Below, piece after piece: positions 16,662 through 24,177 of a DNA stretch of 64,000 bases. The stretch's first letter is position 1. Each line of letters opens with the position of its first letter. The notes below the pieces were generated by a model. It searched no databases and was not told the DNA's origin. It saw only the letters and a program-made list of their open reading frames with translations. This DNA comes from Kitasatospora sp. NA04385 (GTDB lineage Bacteria > Actinomycetota > Actinomycetes > Streptomycetales > Streptomycetaceae): NCBI RefSeq assembly GCF_013364235.1, contig NZ_CP054919.1:4667199-4731198 (forward strand), written 5' to 3'. A program made the position numbers and the translations under genes.

Positions 16662-17288
16662 TTGCACAAGCCCAAGCAGGAGCGGGCGATCCAGACGCGG
16701 GCGGCGATCCTTCGCGCGGCAGCCGAGGTCTTCGACGAGTGCGGCTACACGGGGGCGAGCATCAGCAAGATCATCGCCCGGGCCGGACTCACCCAGGGCG
16801 CCGTGTACTTCCACTTCGCCTCGAAGGAGGAGATGGCCCGGGCGGTCATGCTGGAGCAGGCCAACAACCTGCGCTTCCCCGACGGCGTGCCCGGCCTCCA
16901 GCACCTGGTCGACCTCACCATGTTCCTCGCCGTCCAGCTCCAGGAGGACTCGCTGCTCCGGGCCGGCGTCCGGCTCGCCGTCGAACAGGGCGAGATATTC
17001 GGCAACCGGGACGACACCGCGTACCGCGACTGGGTCGAACGCTTCGCCGCCGACCTGTACGCGGCGACCGGCCGCAGCGAACTGCTGCCCGACGTGGTGG
17101 TGCCCGACCTGGCCCAGTTCCTGGTCGGCGCCTACAGCGGCACCCAGCTCTTCTCCAACATCTCCACCGGCCGGGCCGACCTGCCGCAGCGCCTGGTCGT
17201 GATGTGGCGCTACCTGCTGCCCGGCATCGCCACCCCCGAGGCCCGCGCGCGCATGGTGGTCCGGCCGTGGGGGGCGGCGCGGCCGTGA
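16662..17288 (+). CDS. TetR family gamma-butyrolactone receptor-like regulator (ScbR/ArpA type)
   Basis: TTG 16662 follows GGAGGTGGG at 16650-16657; the frame is open further upstream but without an RBS. The DNA-binding domain (KQERAIQTRAAILRAAAEVFDECGYTGASISKIIARAGLTQGAVYFHFASKEEMA) is the ArpA/ScbR form, with the invariant KQERAI and FHF-SKE residues. The C-terminal ligand domain has the expected length of about 205 residues in total. Such receptors repress their own gene, the synthase and a pathway activator until the butyrolactone binds. Divergent afsA and the intervening palindrome fit. Confidence 0.85.
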   Translation: MHKPKQERAIQTRAAILRAAAEVFDECGYTGASISKIIARAGLTQGAVYFHFASKEEMARAVMLEQANNLRFPDGVPGLQHLVDLTMFLAVQLQEDSLLRAGVRLAVEQGEIFGNRDDTAYRDWVERFAADLYAATGRSELLPDVVVPDLAQFLVGAYSGTQLFSNISTGRADLPQRLVVMWRYLLPGIATPEARARMVVRPWGAARP

Positions 17289-18421
17289 GACGGGACGCCG
17301 GGGCGCGGGACGCCGGGCGTTCGCGGGTTGCCGGGGTGCGGGGCGCTGAGCGTTCATCGCCGGTTGTGGTGGCACGGGATGCCGTGAGACGGGGCGCCGG
17401 ACGTCCGTTGGTCGCGGTGACCGGTGCCACGGGCTTCCTCGGTTCGGCCGTCGTCTCTCAACTCGCCCTCCAACCGGTCGATTTACGCCTCGGGATGCGC
17501 TTGCCCCGTCCGGCCGGGGACAAGGGTCTGTCCGGGGCTGAGGCTGAGACCGGGGGTGAGGGCCCGCCTCGGGCCGGGGGCGAGCCGCTCGCGCGCGTGC
17601 ACCGCGTCCGCGCGGACCTGGACGACCGGGCGAGCCTGGACGCGCTGTGCGCCGACGCGGACGTGGTGCTGCACCTCGCCTCCTACGTCGGCCCGGACCG
17701 GGACCGCGCCGAGGCCGTCAACCACCGCGGCGCCGAACGGCTCGCGGCCGCGGCCCGCGCCACCGCCCGGCCGCACTGCCGGATCCTGCACCTGTCGACC
17801 TGCGCCGTGTACGGAGCCGGGCCGCACCGGGGCGCCGCCGTGGGCGAGGTCGTCCCCGACCCCGTCTCGCCCGCGAGCCGCACCCGGCTGGCCGGTGAGC
17901 GGGCCACCCGCGCCGCCGGGGCGACGGTGCTGCGCGCCGCACTGGTCACCGGCCCGGGCGAACGCTGGGTGGTGCCCGCCCTGCGCGAACTCGTCCACCG
18001 GGTACCGGCCCACTGGGACGGCGGCCGCGCCCTGCTCTCCATGATCGACGCCGCGGACCTGGGCCGACTCGTCGCCGCCCTGGCCCTCGAACCCGCCGCG
18101 GCCGCCCCCGGCGCGGTCCTGCACGCCGCGCACCCCGCCCCGGTGCGCAACCGCGACCTGCTCCGGGCCCTGGCCGACCTCGGCCTGCTGCCGCCCCTCC
18201 CGGACGGTGCCGACCGGCCCTGGTCGTGGTGCCTGGACCGGCTCGCCCGCACCCCCGGCTCCGCCACCGAACGGCAACTCGCCCTGCTCGGCCAGGACCA
18301 CTGGTACCGCAGCGAGGACGCCTGGCGACTCGCCCGCACCGACCCCGGCCCCGGCCCGCTCGCCCGGCTGGCCGCCGCCGCACCCTGGTACCGCGCCCAC
18401 CTCGCACTCCCGGGCGGCTGA
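17285..18421 (+). CDS. NAD-dependent epimerase/dehydratase family protein
   Basis: The Rossmann start LVAVTGATGFLGSAVV, LHLASYVGPD, LHLSTCAVYG and a Tyr-poor active-site region place it in the extended SDR group. GTG 17285 overlaps the receptor stop (GTGA); GTG 17384 gives an N-terminus nearer the family and is equally possible. The 99 bases between them look duplicated, since both GTGs are followed by AGACGGG and CGCCGG. A sequence of about 30 extra residues with Gly/Glu-rich character sits after the first beta-alpha unit. Coupling to the afsA/receptor pair suggests it works on the butyrolactone precursor (dehydrogenase or epimerase step), as in other signal loci; this is inference. Confidence 0.75.
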   Translation: MRRDAGARDAGRSRVAGVRGAERSSPVVVARDAVRRGAGRPLVAVTGATGFLGSAVVSQLALQPVDLRLGMRLPRPAGDKGLSGAEAETGGEGPPRAGGEPLARVHRVRADLDDRASLDALCADADVVLHLASYVGPDRDRAEAVNHRGAERLAAAARATARPHCRILHLSTCAVYGAGPHRGAAVGEVVPDPVSPASRTRLAGERATRAAGATVLRAALVTGPGERWVVPALRELVHRVPAHWDGGRALLSMIDAADLGRLVAALALEPAAAAPGAVLHAAHPAPVRNRDLLRALADLGLLPPLPDGADRPWSWCLDRLARTPGSATERQLALLGQDHWYRSEDAWRLARTDPGPGPLARLAAAAPWYRAHLALPGG

Positions 18422-18525
18422 CTCGCGAGCGTTGGCCTCGCGGGCGCCGGTCTCGCGGTCGTCGGTCTCGTGCCGGGGGAGCTGATGGGGTCGATTACAC
18501 CAGGTGAACATTTCTGGATGGTGAT

Positions 18526-18563
18526 GCGTCATCAAATGACCGATGCTGAATCATCGTTGACGC
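18526..18563. promoter_or_regulatory. AT-rich inverted repeat in the 18422-18697 intergenic region
   Basis: GCGTCA (18526-18531) and TGACGC (18558-18563) flank an inner ATGA/TCAT pair, giving a nested dyad in a locally AT-rich patch. The patch sits about 135 bases upstream of the HTH-protein ATG. The same interval also contains repeats of CTCGCG(A/G) from 18421 to 18475. No firm -35/-10 pair was found. Confidence 0.3.
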
Positions 18564-18697
18564 AGCACTGACCCTGTTTGCGCACTGTGCGCGGGGGAGT
18601 GATGGGTGTGTTACGTTCCGTACTCGGACCACCGAAAAATTGACCCCGGCGGTGCTACCAACACCCCGGGGCCCGGCACTAGGAGTTCACGCTCCCC

Positions 18698-20233
18698 ATG
18701 CACATCCATCGTAGCGGGCGCCCGCGCGGCTTCGACCCCTTCCCGATGCTCCGACCCGAGCGTTCCGGCCTCAGCAAGGGCGCGTACGGACTCGCCGTCC
18801 AGATCCTCACCAGCCCCACCGGCTGCCAGGAGGACGGCCGACAGCTGGCCACCCACGGCCCGGACGGCCGGGCGGGCATCGCCAACATGCTGCGCGAGCT
18901 GAAGGCCACCAGGTTCTACTGGGTCATCACCTTCCGGCTCCCGGACGGTCGGATCGTCAGCCAGTCCCACCTCTTCGACACTCCGCAGCACGTCGCACCG
19001 GATCCCGTCCTCCCGGGCCCCGGCGAAGGCGGACCCGGCCGACCTGACGCCCTATTGAAAACCCGGGAGGGAAAACCCTCCCTCCCGGGCGCCGAACCAC
19101 CGCCTGCGGCGAAGGCCGCGGCGGGCTCCGGGCCGGAGCCCGATCCGAAGTTGGAGCCCGGGCCGGGGGCCGGGCCGAGGGCCGGGTCGAGGGCAGAAGC
19201 CGGGTCCGGGTGCGGGTGCGGGCCGGGGGCCGCGCCGGGGGCCGGGTCCGGGGCCGGTCTCGGCCCGGAGCCTGAGGCCGTGGCCGATCTCGCGTCGGGG
19301 TCCGACTCGTTGCCAGAGGCCCAGGCCCAGGCCCAGGCCGAGCATGCGGCGGAGGCCGGGCCCTACGGGTCGGGGGCCGGGTGCGGGTACGGGCCGGGGG
19401 CCGGGTCGGGGGCCGGGTCCGGGTACGGGTCGGGGGCAGGTCTCGGCCCGGAGCCTGAGGCCGTGGCCGATCTCGCGTCGGGGTTCGACTCGTTGCCAGA
19501 GGCCCAGACTCAGGCCCAGGCCCAGGCCGAGCATGCGGCGAAGGCCGGGCCGGAAGTCGGGCCCGAACCCGGATCGGAAGCTGGGCCCGGACCCGGACCG
19601 GAAGCCGGGCCCGAGGCCGAACCGGCTGTCGAGGCACCGGCGGTGGACGAGGAGATCCGGGCGGCGATGGGCCTGCTGTACCGGGTGATTCAGCCGGAGC
19701 CCCGGCTGCGGATCGGCGAGGTGGAAGCGCTCGCGCTGGCCCCGCTGGTGGCGGAGTGGCAGCGGCGCGGCGGCACGCCGGAGGATCTGGCGCGGGCCCT
19801 GCTGCCCGGCCTGCCGTCGCTGGTCCACTCGGCGCCGGGCATGCTGCGCTCCAGGCTGGAGCGCAAGATGCCGCCCGCGCCGGACGTACCGCCGGAGCCC
19901 GCCCGGGTTGCGTCGTCCGGTTCGGGCAGGTCGCCCGGGCTGTCTGGGCCGTTTGCCCGGTCCGGGCTGTCTGCGCGGTCCGGGTCGCCCGGGTCGTCCG
20001 GGATGCCCGTGGTGCCCAGGCCGAGGGCGAGCTACGCCGAGTGCGCCAAGTGCCATGACCCGGTGCCGAGTCCGGGCATCTGTGGGCCCTGTGCGGGACT
20101 GGCGCCCAGGCCCGTCGCGGTCGGCGGTGGCGCGGGCGTCGTCCGGGTCGGCGCGCAGCGGGCCAGGGCCGCCCTGCGCGCCGCGCGGGACGTACTGCCG
20201 ATCAGCCACTGCCTGCCCGCCGTCACCGGGTAG
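18698..20233 (+). CDS. Winged-helix-type DNA-binding protein with low-complexity middle and C-terminal zinc ribbon
   Basis: 511 residues from ATG 18698; AGGAG lies at 18681-18685, somewhat distant. Residues 1-90 (LSKGAYGLAVQILTSPTGCQEDGRQLATHGPDGRAGIANMLRELKATRFYWVITFRLPDGRIVSQSHLFDTP) match the winged-helix N-terminus of a streptomycete-specific protein family often annotated as helix-turn-helix proteins. Residues about 130-310 are Gly/Pro/Ala/Glu low complexity with an internal duplication. A folded region (EIRAAMGLLYRVIQPEPRLRIGEVEALALAPLVAEWQRRGGTPEDLARALLPGLP) follows, and CAKCHDPVPSPGICGPCAG near the end is a CxxC/CxxC zinc ribbon. Target unknown. Confidence 0.8.
   Translation: MHIHRSGRPRGFDPFPMLRPERSGLSKGAYGLAVQILTSPTGCQEDGRQLATHGPDGRAGIANMLRELKATRFYWVITFRLPDGRIVSQSHLFDTPQHVAPDPVLPGPGEGGPGRPDALLKTREGKPSLPGAEPPPAAKAAAGSGPEPDPKLEPGPGAGPRAGSRAEAGSGCGCGPGAAPGAGSGAGLGPEPEAVADLASGSDSLPEAQAQAQAEHAAEAGPYGSGAGCGYGPGAGSGAGSGYGSGAGLGPEPEAVADLASGFDSLPEAQTQAQAQAEHAAKAGPEVGPEPGSEAGPGPGPEAGPEAEPAVEAPAVDEEIRAAMGLLYRVIQPEPRLRIGEVEALALAPLVAEWQRRGGTPEDLARALLPGLPSLVHSAPGMLRSRLERKMPPAPDVPPEPARVASSGSGRSPGLSGPFARSGLSARSGSPGSSGMPVVPRPRASYAECAKCHDPVPSPGICGPCAGLAPRPVAVGGGAGVVRVGAQRARAALRAARDVLPISHCLPAVTG
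19257..19551 (+). repeat. Internal direct duplication, 183-bp spacing
   Basis: Two nearly identical stretches encode LGPEPEAVADLASG(S/F)DSLPEAQ(A/T)QAQAQAEHAA: one begins at 19257, the other at 19440. The spacing of 183 bases keeps the frame. The surrounding GSGAG/GPGAG units vary, pointing to slippage or unequal recombination in this linker. Confidence 0.8.
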
Positions 20234-20259
20234 TCCCCGGGCGGCAGTTGGGGCACTGT

Positions 20260-20351
20260 GGGCCTCCGGGCCTCCGGGCCTCCGGGCCTCCGGGCCTCCG
20301 GGCCTCCGGGTGGACGGTGGTGGTGGGGCCTCCGGGCCTCCGGGCCTCCGC
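20260..20351. repeat. GGGCCTCC 8-nt tandem repeat in two blocks
   Basis: Six copies run from 20260 to about 20310 and a further short block from about 20326 to 20351, separated by a GGTGGTGG segment that recurs after the second block. The array lies just after the stop of the HTH-protein gene, in the convergent gap before the small minus-strand gene. Confidence 0.85.
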
Positions 20352-20401
20352 GTGGGCGGCGGTGGTGGGGCCTCATCCGGCCTGGCCGTGGGAGCCCGGC
20401 T

Positions 20402-20803
20402 TCAGGGTCGTGCGGAGGGCGGCTGGGGGCGAGGCGATGTGGTCAGCGCGGCGAGCTCGCTCTCGATCGCGGGGCGGGCGGCGGTGGCCGGTCGCCCCGC
20501 GGCCTCGGGCGTGAGCGTGCGGCGGAGGATGGGCGAGCGGCAGTCCTGGGGGTGCACGACCCGCTCGCAGCTCCGACACCAGTGCGCTGGCATCGGTGCG
20601 TTGACACCTGTGTTCCGGCATCGGTGCGTCGACATCGATGCGTCGGCACCTGTGTTCTGACATCGGTGTGCCGACATCGATGCGTCGGCATCCGTGTCCC
20701 GACATCGGCGTGCCGACACCGATGCATCGACACCCGTGTTCCGACATCGATGAGTCGGCATCGATGCGCCGACATCTGTGTTCCGACATCGATGCACTGA
20801 CAC
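20402..20803 (-). CDS. Small zinc-knuckle-like protein with N-terminal 14-residue repeats
   Basis: The conserved-looking part is the last 63 residues, from the ATG at 20593: MPAHWCRSCERVVHPQDC has C-x2-C-x4-H-x3-C spacing, near a zinc knuckle, followed by a helix-rich tail (ILRRTLTPEAAGRPATAARPAIESELAAL). In the same frame, up to GTG 20803, there are five 14-residue units such as MSTHRCRNTGVNAP, each resembling the start of the unique part. The repeats look like expansion of the gene's own 5' end. Neither start has a good RBS; 20593 is the shortest plausible protein. It follows the TetR gene on the same strand. Function unknown. Confidence 0.45.
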   Translation of the reverse strand: MSVHRCRNTDVGASMPTHRCRNTGVDASVSARRCRDTDADASMSAHRCQNTGADASMSTHRCRNTGVNAPMPAHWCRSCERVVHPQDCRSPILRRTLTPEAAGRPATAARPAIESELAALTTSPRPQPPSARP

Positions 20804-20813
20804 CGACCCACCG
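20590..20813. repeat. 14-nt tandem repeat with 42-nt higher-order period, 16 units
   Basis: Units of the form RCATCGRTGYGYCG run without gap from 20590 to 20813. Every third unit (starting 20604, 20646, 20688, 20730, 20772) is a distinct variant of the type ACAYCTGTGTTCCG, so the true period is 42 nt, or 14 codons. Many units contain CATCGATG, itself palindromic. An 8-nt ACCCGCCG repeat continues from about 20826 to 20861. Because 14 is not a multiple of 3, all three minus frames read H-R-C-R-type repeats; only one joins the CxxC protein. Confidence 0.9.
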
Positions 20814-20866
20814 GCCCACCGACACCGACCCGCCGACCCGCCGACCCGCCGACCCGCCAGCGTCGT

Positions 20867-21487
20867 TCAGGGCGCGGCCAAGCGGTGGCGCAGGCCGAGC
20901 AGGAAGACGTCCAGCCCGGTGGTGAACCAGGCGTCGTAGTAGGAGTGTTGGGGCGCCGCTCCGGTGGGGTCGCCATCGCTGTCGGACGGGCTGCCGGGCG
21001 GGGTGCCGGTCTGGGCCAGGGCGTGGCCGAGGACGTAGACGGCCACGGTCTGGACGGCCGTGACGGCCTCCTCGTCGGACACTCCGGCGGTGGTGAAGGC
21101 CCGTAGCAGTGGGGCGATCAGGCGGCGGCCGTGGGTCTCGTCCACCGGGTGGGTGGCGAGCAGCGGGACGGCGCGGGGGTGGGCGAGGAGCATTCGGCGG
21201 TACGCGGTGGCGAAGGCGTGTAGCGCGGTGGGCCAGTCGGTGTCCGGCGGCAGGTCGAGCCGGACTTCGGCGGCCAGCCGGTTGACCACCGAGGCGAGTA
21301 CGGCGTCCCGGTTGGGCAGGTGGCGATAGAGCGACATGGCGGCCACGCCCAGTTCGGTGCCCAGGCGGCGCATGGTGAGCGCCTCCGTCCCCTCGGCGTC
21401 GATCACGCCGATCGCGGCCTCGGTGACGGCGGCGGCGTCGATCCGGGCGGGGCGGCCGGCCTTGCGGCGGGGGCTCTCGGTGCTCAT
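20867..21487 (-). CDS. TetR/AcrR family transcriptional regulator
   Basis: 206 residues from ATG 21487, which overlaps the stop of the upstream membrane-protein gene by ATGA. The helix-turn-helix domain is GRPARIDAAAVTEAAIGVIDAEGTEALTMRRLGTELGVAAMSLYRHLPNRDAVLASV, with a TetR_C-type C-terminal domain as in tetracycline-repressor relatives. It probably represses its own operon through the 32-bp palindrome in front of the membrane-protein gene. Confidence 0.9.
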   Translation of the reverse strand: MSTESPRRKAGRPARIDAAAVTEAAIGVIDAEGTEALTMRRLGTELGVAAMSLYRHLPNRDAVLASVVNRLAAEVRLDLPPDTDWPTALHAFATAYRRMLLAHPRAVPLLATHPVDETHGRRLIAPLLRAFTTAGVSDEEAVTAVQTVAVYVLGHALAQTGTPPGSPSDSDGDPTGAAPQHSYYDAWFTTGLDVFLLGLRHRLAAP

Positions 21488-21918
21488 GCGCCCATGGTGG
21501 CGGCAGCGGTTCCGGCGGTCATCAGCAGGGTCAGCACCCCGACCACCACGTGCTGCACGTCCGGCACCACGCCGTGCCCCTCGGTGGGTAGCACCTTCAG
21601 CGTCCGCGCGTAGTCCCGTTGGTACAGCTCCCGCTGCGCGGCCGTGGAGTACCCGAAGTAGGGAATCCACCAACTGAGCAGGTGCCCCGTCAGGACGACC
21701 CCGCAGAGCACCAGTGCGGTGACCAGCGACCAGTGGGAGTTCAGCGCGATGCCCGCCGAAATGGCCAGCGGAAAGGGGTAGTTGACGGCGGCGGCGAGCA
21801 GGCGCAGCCGTAGGTTGCCCGGCTTGAGGTCGTTCAGCGGGAACATCGGCACCCACTCGGTCAGGACCAGCCAGGCGAGCCAGGCCAGTGGGAGTGCTAC
21901 GGCGATGCTGTGCGACAC
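21484..21918 (-). CDS. Small integral membrane protein
   Basis: 144 residues with four predicted membrane helices (LALAWLAWLVL-like N-terminus, PFPLAISAGIAL, SLVTALVLCGVVLTG and a C-terminal VVVGVLTLLMTAGTA). It starts at GTG 21918 after GGGGG. It is the first gene of a two-gene operon with the TetR regulator. I do not recognise the family by function. The middle loop SWWIPYFGYSTAAQRELYQRDYARTLKVLPTEGHGVVPDVQH is hydrophilic and Tyr-rich. Confidence 0.8.
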   Translation of the reverse strand: MSHSIAVALPLAWLAWLVLTEWVPMFPLNDLKPGNLRLRLLAAAVNYPFPLAISAGIALNSHWSLVTALVLCGVVLTGHLLSWWIPYFGYSTAAQRELYQRDYARTLKVLPTEGHGVVPDVQHVVVGVLTLLMTAGTAAATMGA

Positions 21919-21932
21919 GGTGGTCCCCCAAT

Positions 21933-21964
21933 TTGCTTACGGCGTATGCTTACGCTGTAAGCAA
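21933..21964. promoter_or_regulatory. 32-bp near-perfect palindrome, TetR operator
   Basis: Outer arms TTGCTTAC (21933-21940) and GTAAGCAA (21957-21964), inner arms GCGTA (21942-21946) and TACGC (21951-21955), centre TGCT. It overlaps the probable promoter 15 bases ahead of the membrane-protein GTG. Size and symmetry are typical for TetR-family operators, and the operon encodes one. Confidence 0.75.
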
Positions 21965-22019
21965 GCTAGCGGGCATGGCGATGTCTCGCAAGTGCCTTGG
22001 TGGGGAGGATGGTTGACCG

Positions 22020-22586
22020 TCAGTCGGTCAGGGGTGGGTGTTCCGGGTGTTCAGGCTGTTCTGCGCCGCTCGGAGGTGACAGGCGCGGCAGGTGTGCCAG
22101 TGCCGTCGCGATATTCCGGGGCAGGTCGACCACGCTGTCCAGTACCAGCCGTTCGTCGGTCCACGGCGCGAACTCCGTCCGCTGTCGCTCCACCGACTCC
22201 CAGGCCGGTTCGGCGAAGCCCTCGATCCCGCGCGAGCGGCCTTCGAGCCGCTGCCGGTGCACCGCCGGGTCCGAGCACACCACCTCGACGAACGCCACCG
22301 GCACCCCGTGACGGGACGCCAGCGCCCGCCACTGCGCCCGGGCCTCCGCCACGGCGTTGACCGCGTCGACGATCACCGTCTGTCCCAGGGCCAGCACCCC
22401 GTCGGCCACGGCCTCCGCCACCACGTAGGCGGCCAGGCCGGTCGGCTCGCTCCGGGCCACTCCCGCCCGCCACATCGCGGCCTCGATCGGGTCCACCGAC
22501 ACCACCGGGGCGCCCAGCCGCCGCCCCAACTCCTCGGCCACCGAACTCTTTCCGGCCCCCGGCAGCCCCGCCATCGCGATCAGCAT
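22020..22586 (-). CDS. P-loop kinase-like ATP-binding protein
   Basis: 188 residues from ATG 22586. Walker A is GLPGAGKSS near residue 10, followed by VVSVDPIEAAMWRAG and a Walker-B-like TVIVDAVN. The C-terminal part has a lid-like RQRLEGRSRGIEG. This architecture fits the AAA_33/zeta-toxin-like small kinase group that phosphorylates small molecules or antibiotics. No antitoxin partner is next to it. Specific substrate is unknown. Confidence 0.8.
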   Translation of the reverse strand: MLIAMAGLPGAGKSSVAEELGRRLGAPVVSVDPIEAAMWRAGVARSEPTGLAAYVVAEAVADGVLALGQTVIVDAVNAVAEARAQWRALASRHGVPVAFVEVVCSDPAVHRQRLEGRSRGIEGFAEPAWESVERQRTEFAPWTDERLVLDSVVDLPRNIATALAHLPRLSPPSGAEQPEHPEHPPLTD

Positions 22587-22932
22587 GTTCCCAGCCTCGC
22601 ACGCTCCGCCGCCCCCTCGGCGGCGTCGGAGGACCGGCGAACCGGTTGCCGTGGCCCCCGCACCTGGGCCCCGGACCCGGGTCGCCCGCCGCCTCGTCCG
22701 GCCCGGCCGCTCCGGCCCGGCCGCTCCGGCCCGGCCGTTCGTGCGTACGCGGCCGGACGTGGCCGGGGCGCGTCCAGGCCCGGCTCGGACGTTCGCTGCG
22801 GTCCGGCCCGACCGCGTGTCGGTGAACGTCGTCTCCGGCCGGGCGGGGCACCCCTCGGGGAGGGGCGTCGTGGCGCCGTAGGAGAGTGGGGGCCGCGGCC
22901 CGACGGGGGCCGTGCGGGCGAGGAGGGTGAAC
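22587..22932. other. Divergent intergenic region with GC-rich 14-nt repeat
   Basis: Between the kinase gene and the lspA-type gene. It contains three copies of a GGCCCGGCCGCTCC unit from about 22699 to 22736. An ORF-like frame continues across but with no plausible product. No convincing promoter hexamers were seen, though two divergent promoters are expected here. Confidence 0.5.
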
Positions 22933-23478
22933 GTGGTGACGGGCGAAGTGCCGGAGGTGCGGGAGAGGGCCGGGTCCGAGCGGGCGGTGTGGCTGCTGTG
23001 GGGGGTGGCCGCGGTCGCGTACGCCGTCGACCTGGTGAGCAAGGTGGCGGTGGTCGCGCGGTTGGAGGGGCGGGCGGGCGTTCCGGTGATCGGCGGCTGG
23101 ATGGAGCTGCGGGTGCAGCGCAACGCCGGGGCGGCGTTCGGCTTCGGGCAGGCGACGACGATCGTCTTCACGGTGATCGCCACGGCGGTCGTGGTCGCCG
23201 TGGTCCGGATGTCGCGCCGGCTGGTCAGCACCCCCTGGGCGGTCTCCCTGGGCCTGTTGCTGGGCGGGGCGCTCGGCAACCTGACCGACCGGGTCTTCCG
23301 GGCTCCCGGCGGTCTGCGGGGCGCGGTGGTCGACTTCATCGCCGTCCGCGACTTCAGCGTGATGAACCTCGCGGACTGGGCGATCAGCTGCGGCTGCGGG
23401 TTGGCCGTCCTGCTGTCCTTCCGCGGCACGCCGATGAGCGCCGCCAGCGGCTCCGCCACCGGCTCCGCCACCGCGTAG
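22933..23478 (+). CDS. lspA: Signal peptidase II (LspA family)
   Basis: About 181 residues. GTG 22933 sits five bases after AGGAGGG; GTG 22936 is also possible. Four membrane helices and the LspA signatures are present: VQRNAGAAFGF, LGNLTDRVFR, VVDFIAVRDFSVMNLADWAI with the two catalytic Asp in VDFI and NLADW. The enzyme cleaves prolipoprotein signal peptides after lipidation. The essential housekeeping lspA of streptomycetes lies in a division/Rlu block, so this isolated copy may be a paralogue. Confidence 0.85.
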   Translation: MVTGEVPEVRERAGSERAVWLLWGVAAVAYAVDLVSKVAVVARLEGRAGVPVIGGWMELRVQRNAGAAFGFGQATTIVFTVIATAVVVAVVRMSRRLVSTPWAVSLGLLLGGALGNLTDRVFRAPGGLRGAVVDFIAVRDFSVMNLADWAISCGCGLAVLLSFRGTPMSAASGSATGSATA

Positions 23479-23630
23479 TGTCCCGGCCGCCCCGCGCGGG
23501 TCGGCGGAAGGGGGATCGGAGGGCGGGCACGAGGGTGGGTATTTTGCCTCAGGGGCAATTGTGTTCTTGAGGCGTCAACAGTCTGTTTAGGATCCTGGGA
23601 TCACGTATCGCCTGATCAGGGAGCCTATGC

Positions 23631-24122
23631 ATGTCCGCCACCTCGAACGCCGCCACGCTGGGACGTCGCGCGTGGCACGCGATGCGAGCCGGAAGCTTTG
23701 CCATGGGGGCACTGCTGGTCCTGGTCGCCGTCGGCGTGGCCCTGCACCAGCCGGTGCTGATCCCGCCGCTGGCGGCCAGTGCGGCGCTCGTGCACGGCGC
23801 ACCGGGGCTGCCGATCTCGCAGCCGCGCAACCTGGTCGGCGGCCAGCTGCTGTCGGCCGCGGTGGGCTTCGCGGTGCTCGCGGTGGCCGGTCCCGGGCCG
23901 TGGGCGGCGGCGGTCGCGGGCGGGCTGGCGCTGGTGGCGATGCTGATCGCGCACGTGCCGCACTCGCCGGCGGCGGCGACCGCGGTGATCGTGGTGCTGC
24001 AGTCCCCGCGCCCGGCCGTGTTCCTCTCGCTGCTGGCCCTCGCCACGGCCGTCCTGGTGCTGTTCGGCCTCCTGCCGCACCGGGTCGGCGGTCATCCCGT
24101 GCGGTATCCCGTCGCCTGGTGA
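23631..24122 (+). CDS. HPP family membrane protein
   Basis: 163 residues with about four to five helices. The segment LIPPLAASAALVHGAPGLPISQPRNLVGGQLLSAAVG and HSPAAATAVIVVLQ match the HPP transmembrane family, some members of which transport nitrite. ATG 23631 follows GGGAG. Upstream, TTGCC..GGCAA at 23544-23558 forms a small dyad in an AT-rich patch. A 39-bp tandem duplication spans the stop codon. Confidence 0.8.
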   Translation: MSATSNAATLGRRAWHAMRAGSFAMGALLVLVAVGVALHQPVLIPPLAASAALVHGAPGLPISQPRNLVGGQLLSAAVGFAVLAVAGPGPWAAAVAGGLALVAMLIAHVPHSPAAATAVIVVLQSPRPAVFLSLLALATAVLVLFGLLPHRVGGHPVRYPVAW

Positions 24123-24168
24123 GGGGGCGGTCATCCCGTGCGGTACCCCGTCGCCTGGTGAAGGGGCG
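24091..24168 (+). repeat. 39-bp tandem duplication across the HPP stop codon
   Basis: The segment starting GTCATCCCGT at 24091 is repeated at 24130 with two or three base differences. The first copy encodes the last residues of the HPP protein and its TGA; the second is outside the gene. Confidence 0.85.
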
Positions 24169-24177
24169 GCGGTGCCG

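Noticed and set aside
19908..20660. Plus-strand ORF of 250 residues extending over the 8-nt repeats
   Set aside because: Starts inside the HTH-protein gene in another frame and runs through tandem repeats; no RBS.
20590..20813. CRISPR array
   Set aside because: Units of 14 nt are contiguous with no unique spacers and no cas genes. It is a tandem repeat with a 42-nt super-period.
20638..20925. Plus-strand 95-residue ORF of 14-residue repeats
   Set aside because: Read-through of the tandem repeat in the other direction; no RBS and it ends in unrelated sequence. The minus phase that joins the CxxC protein is the better call.
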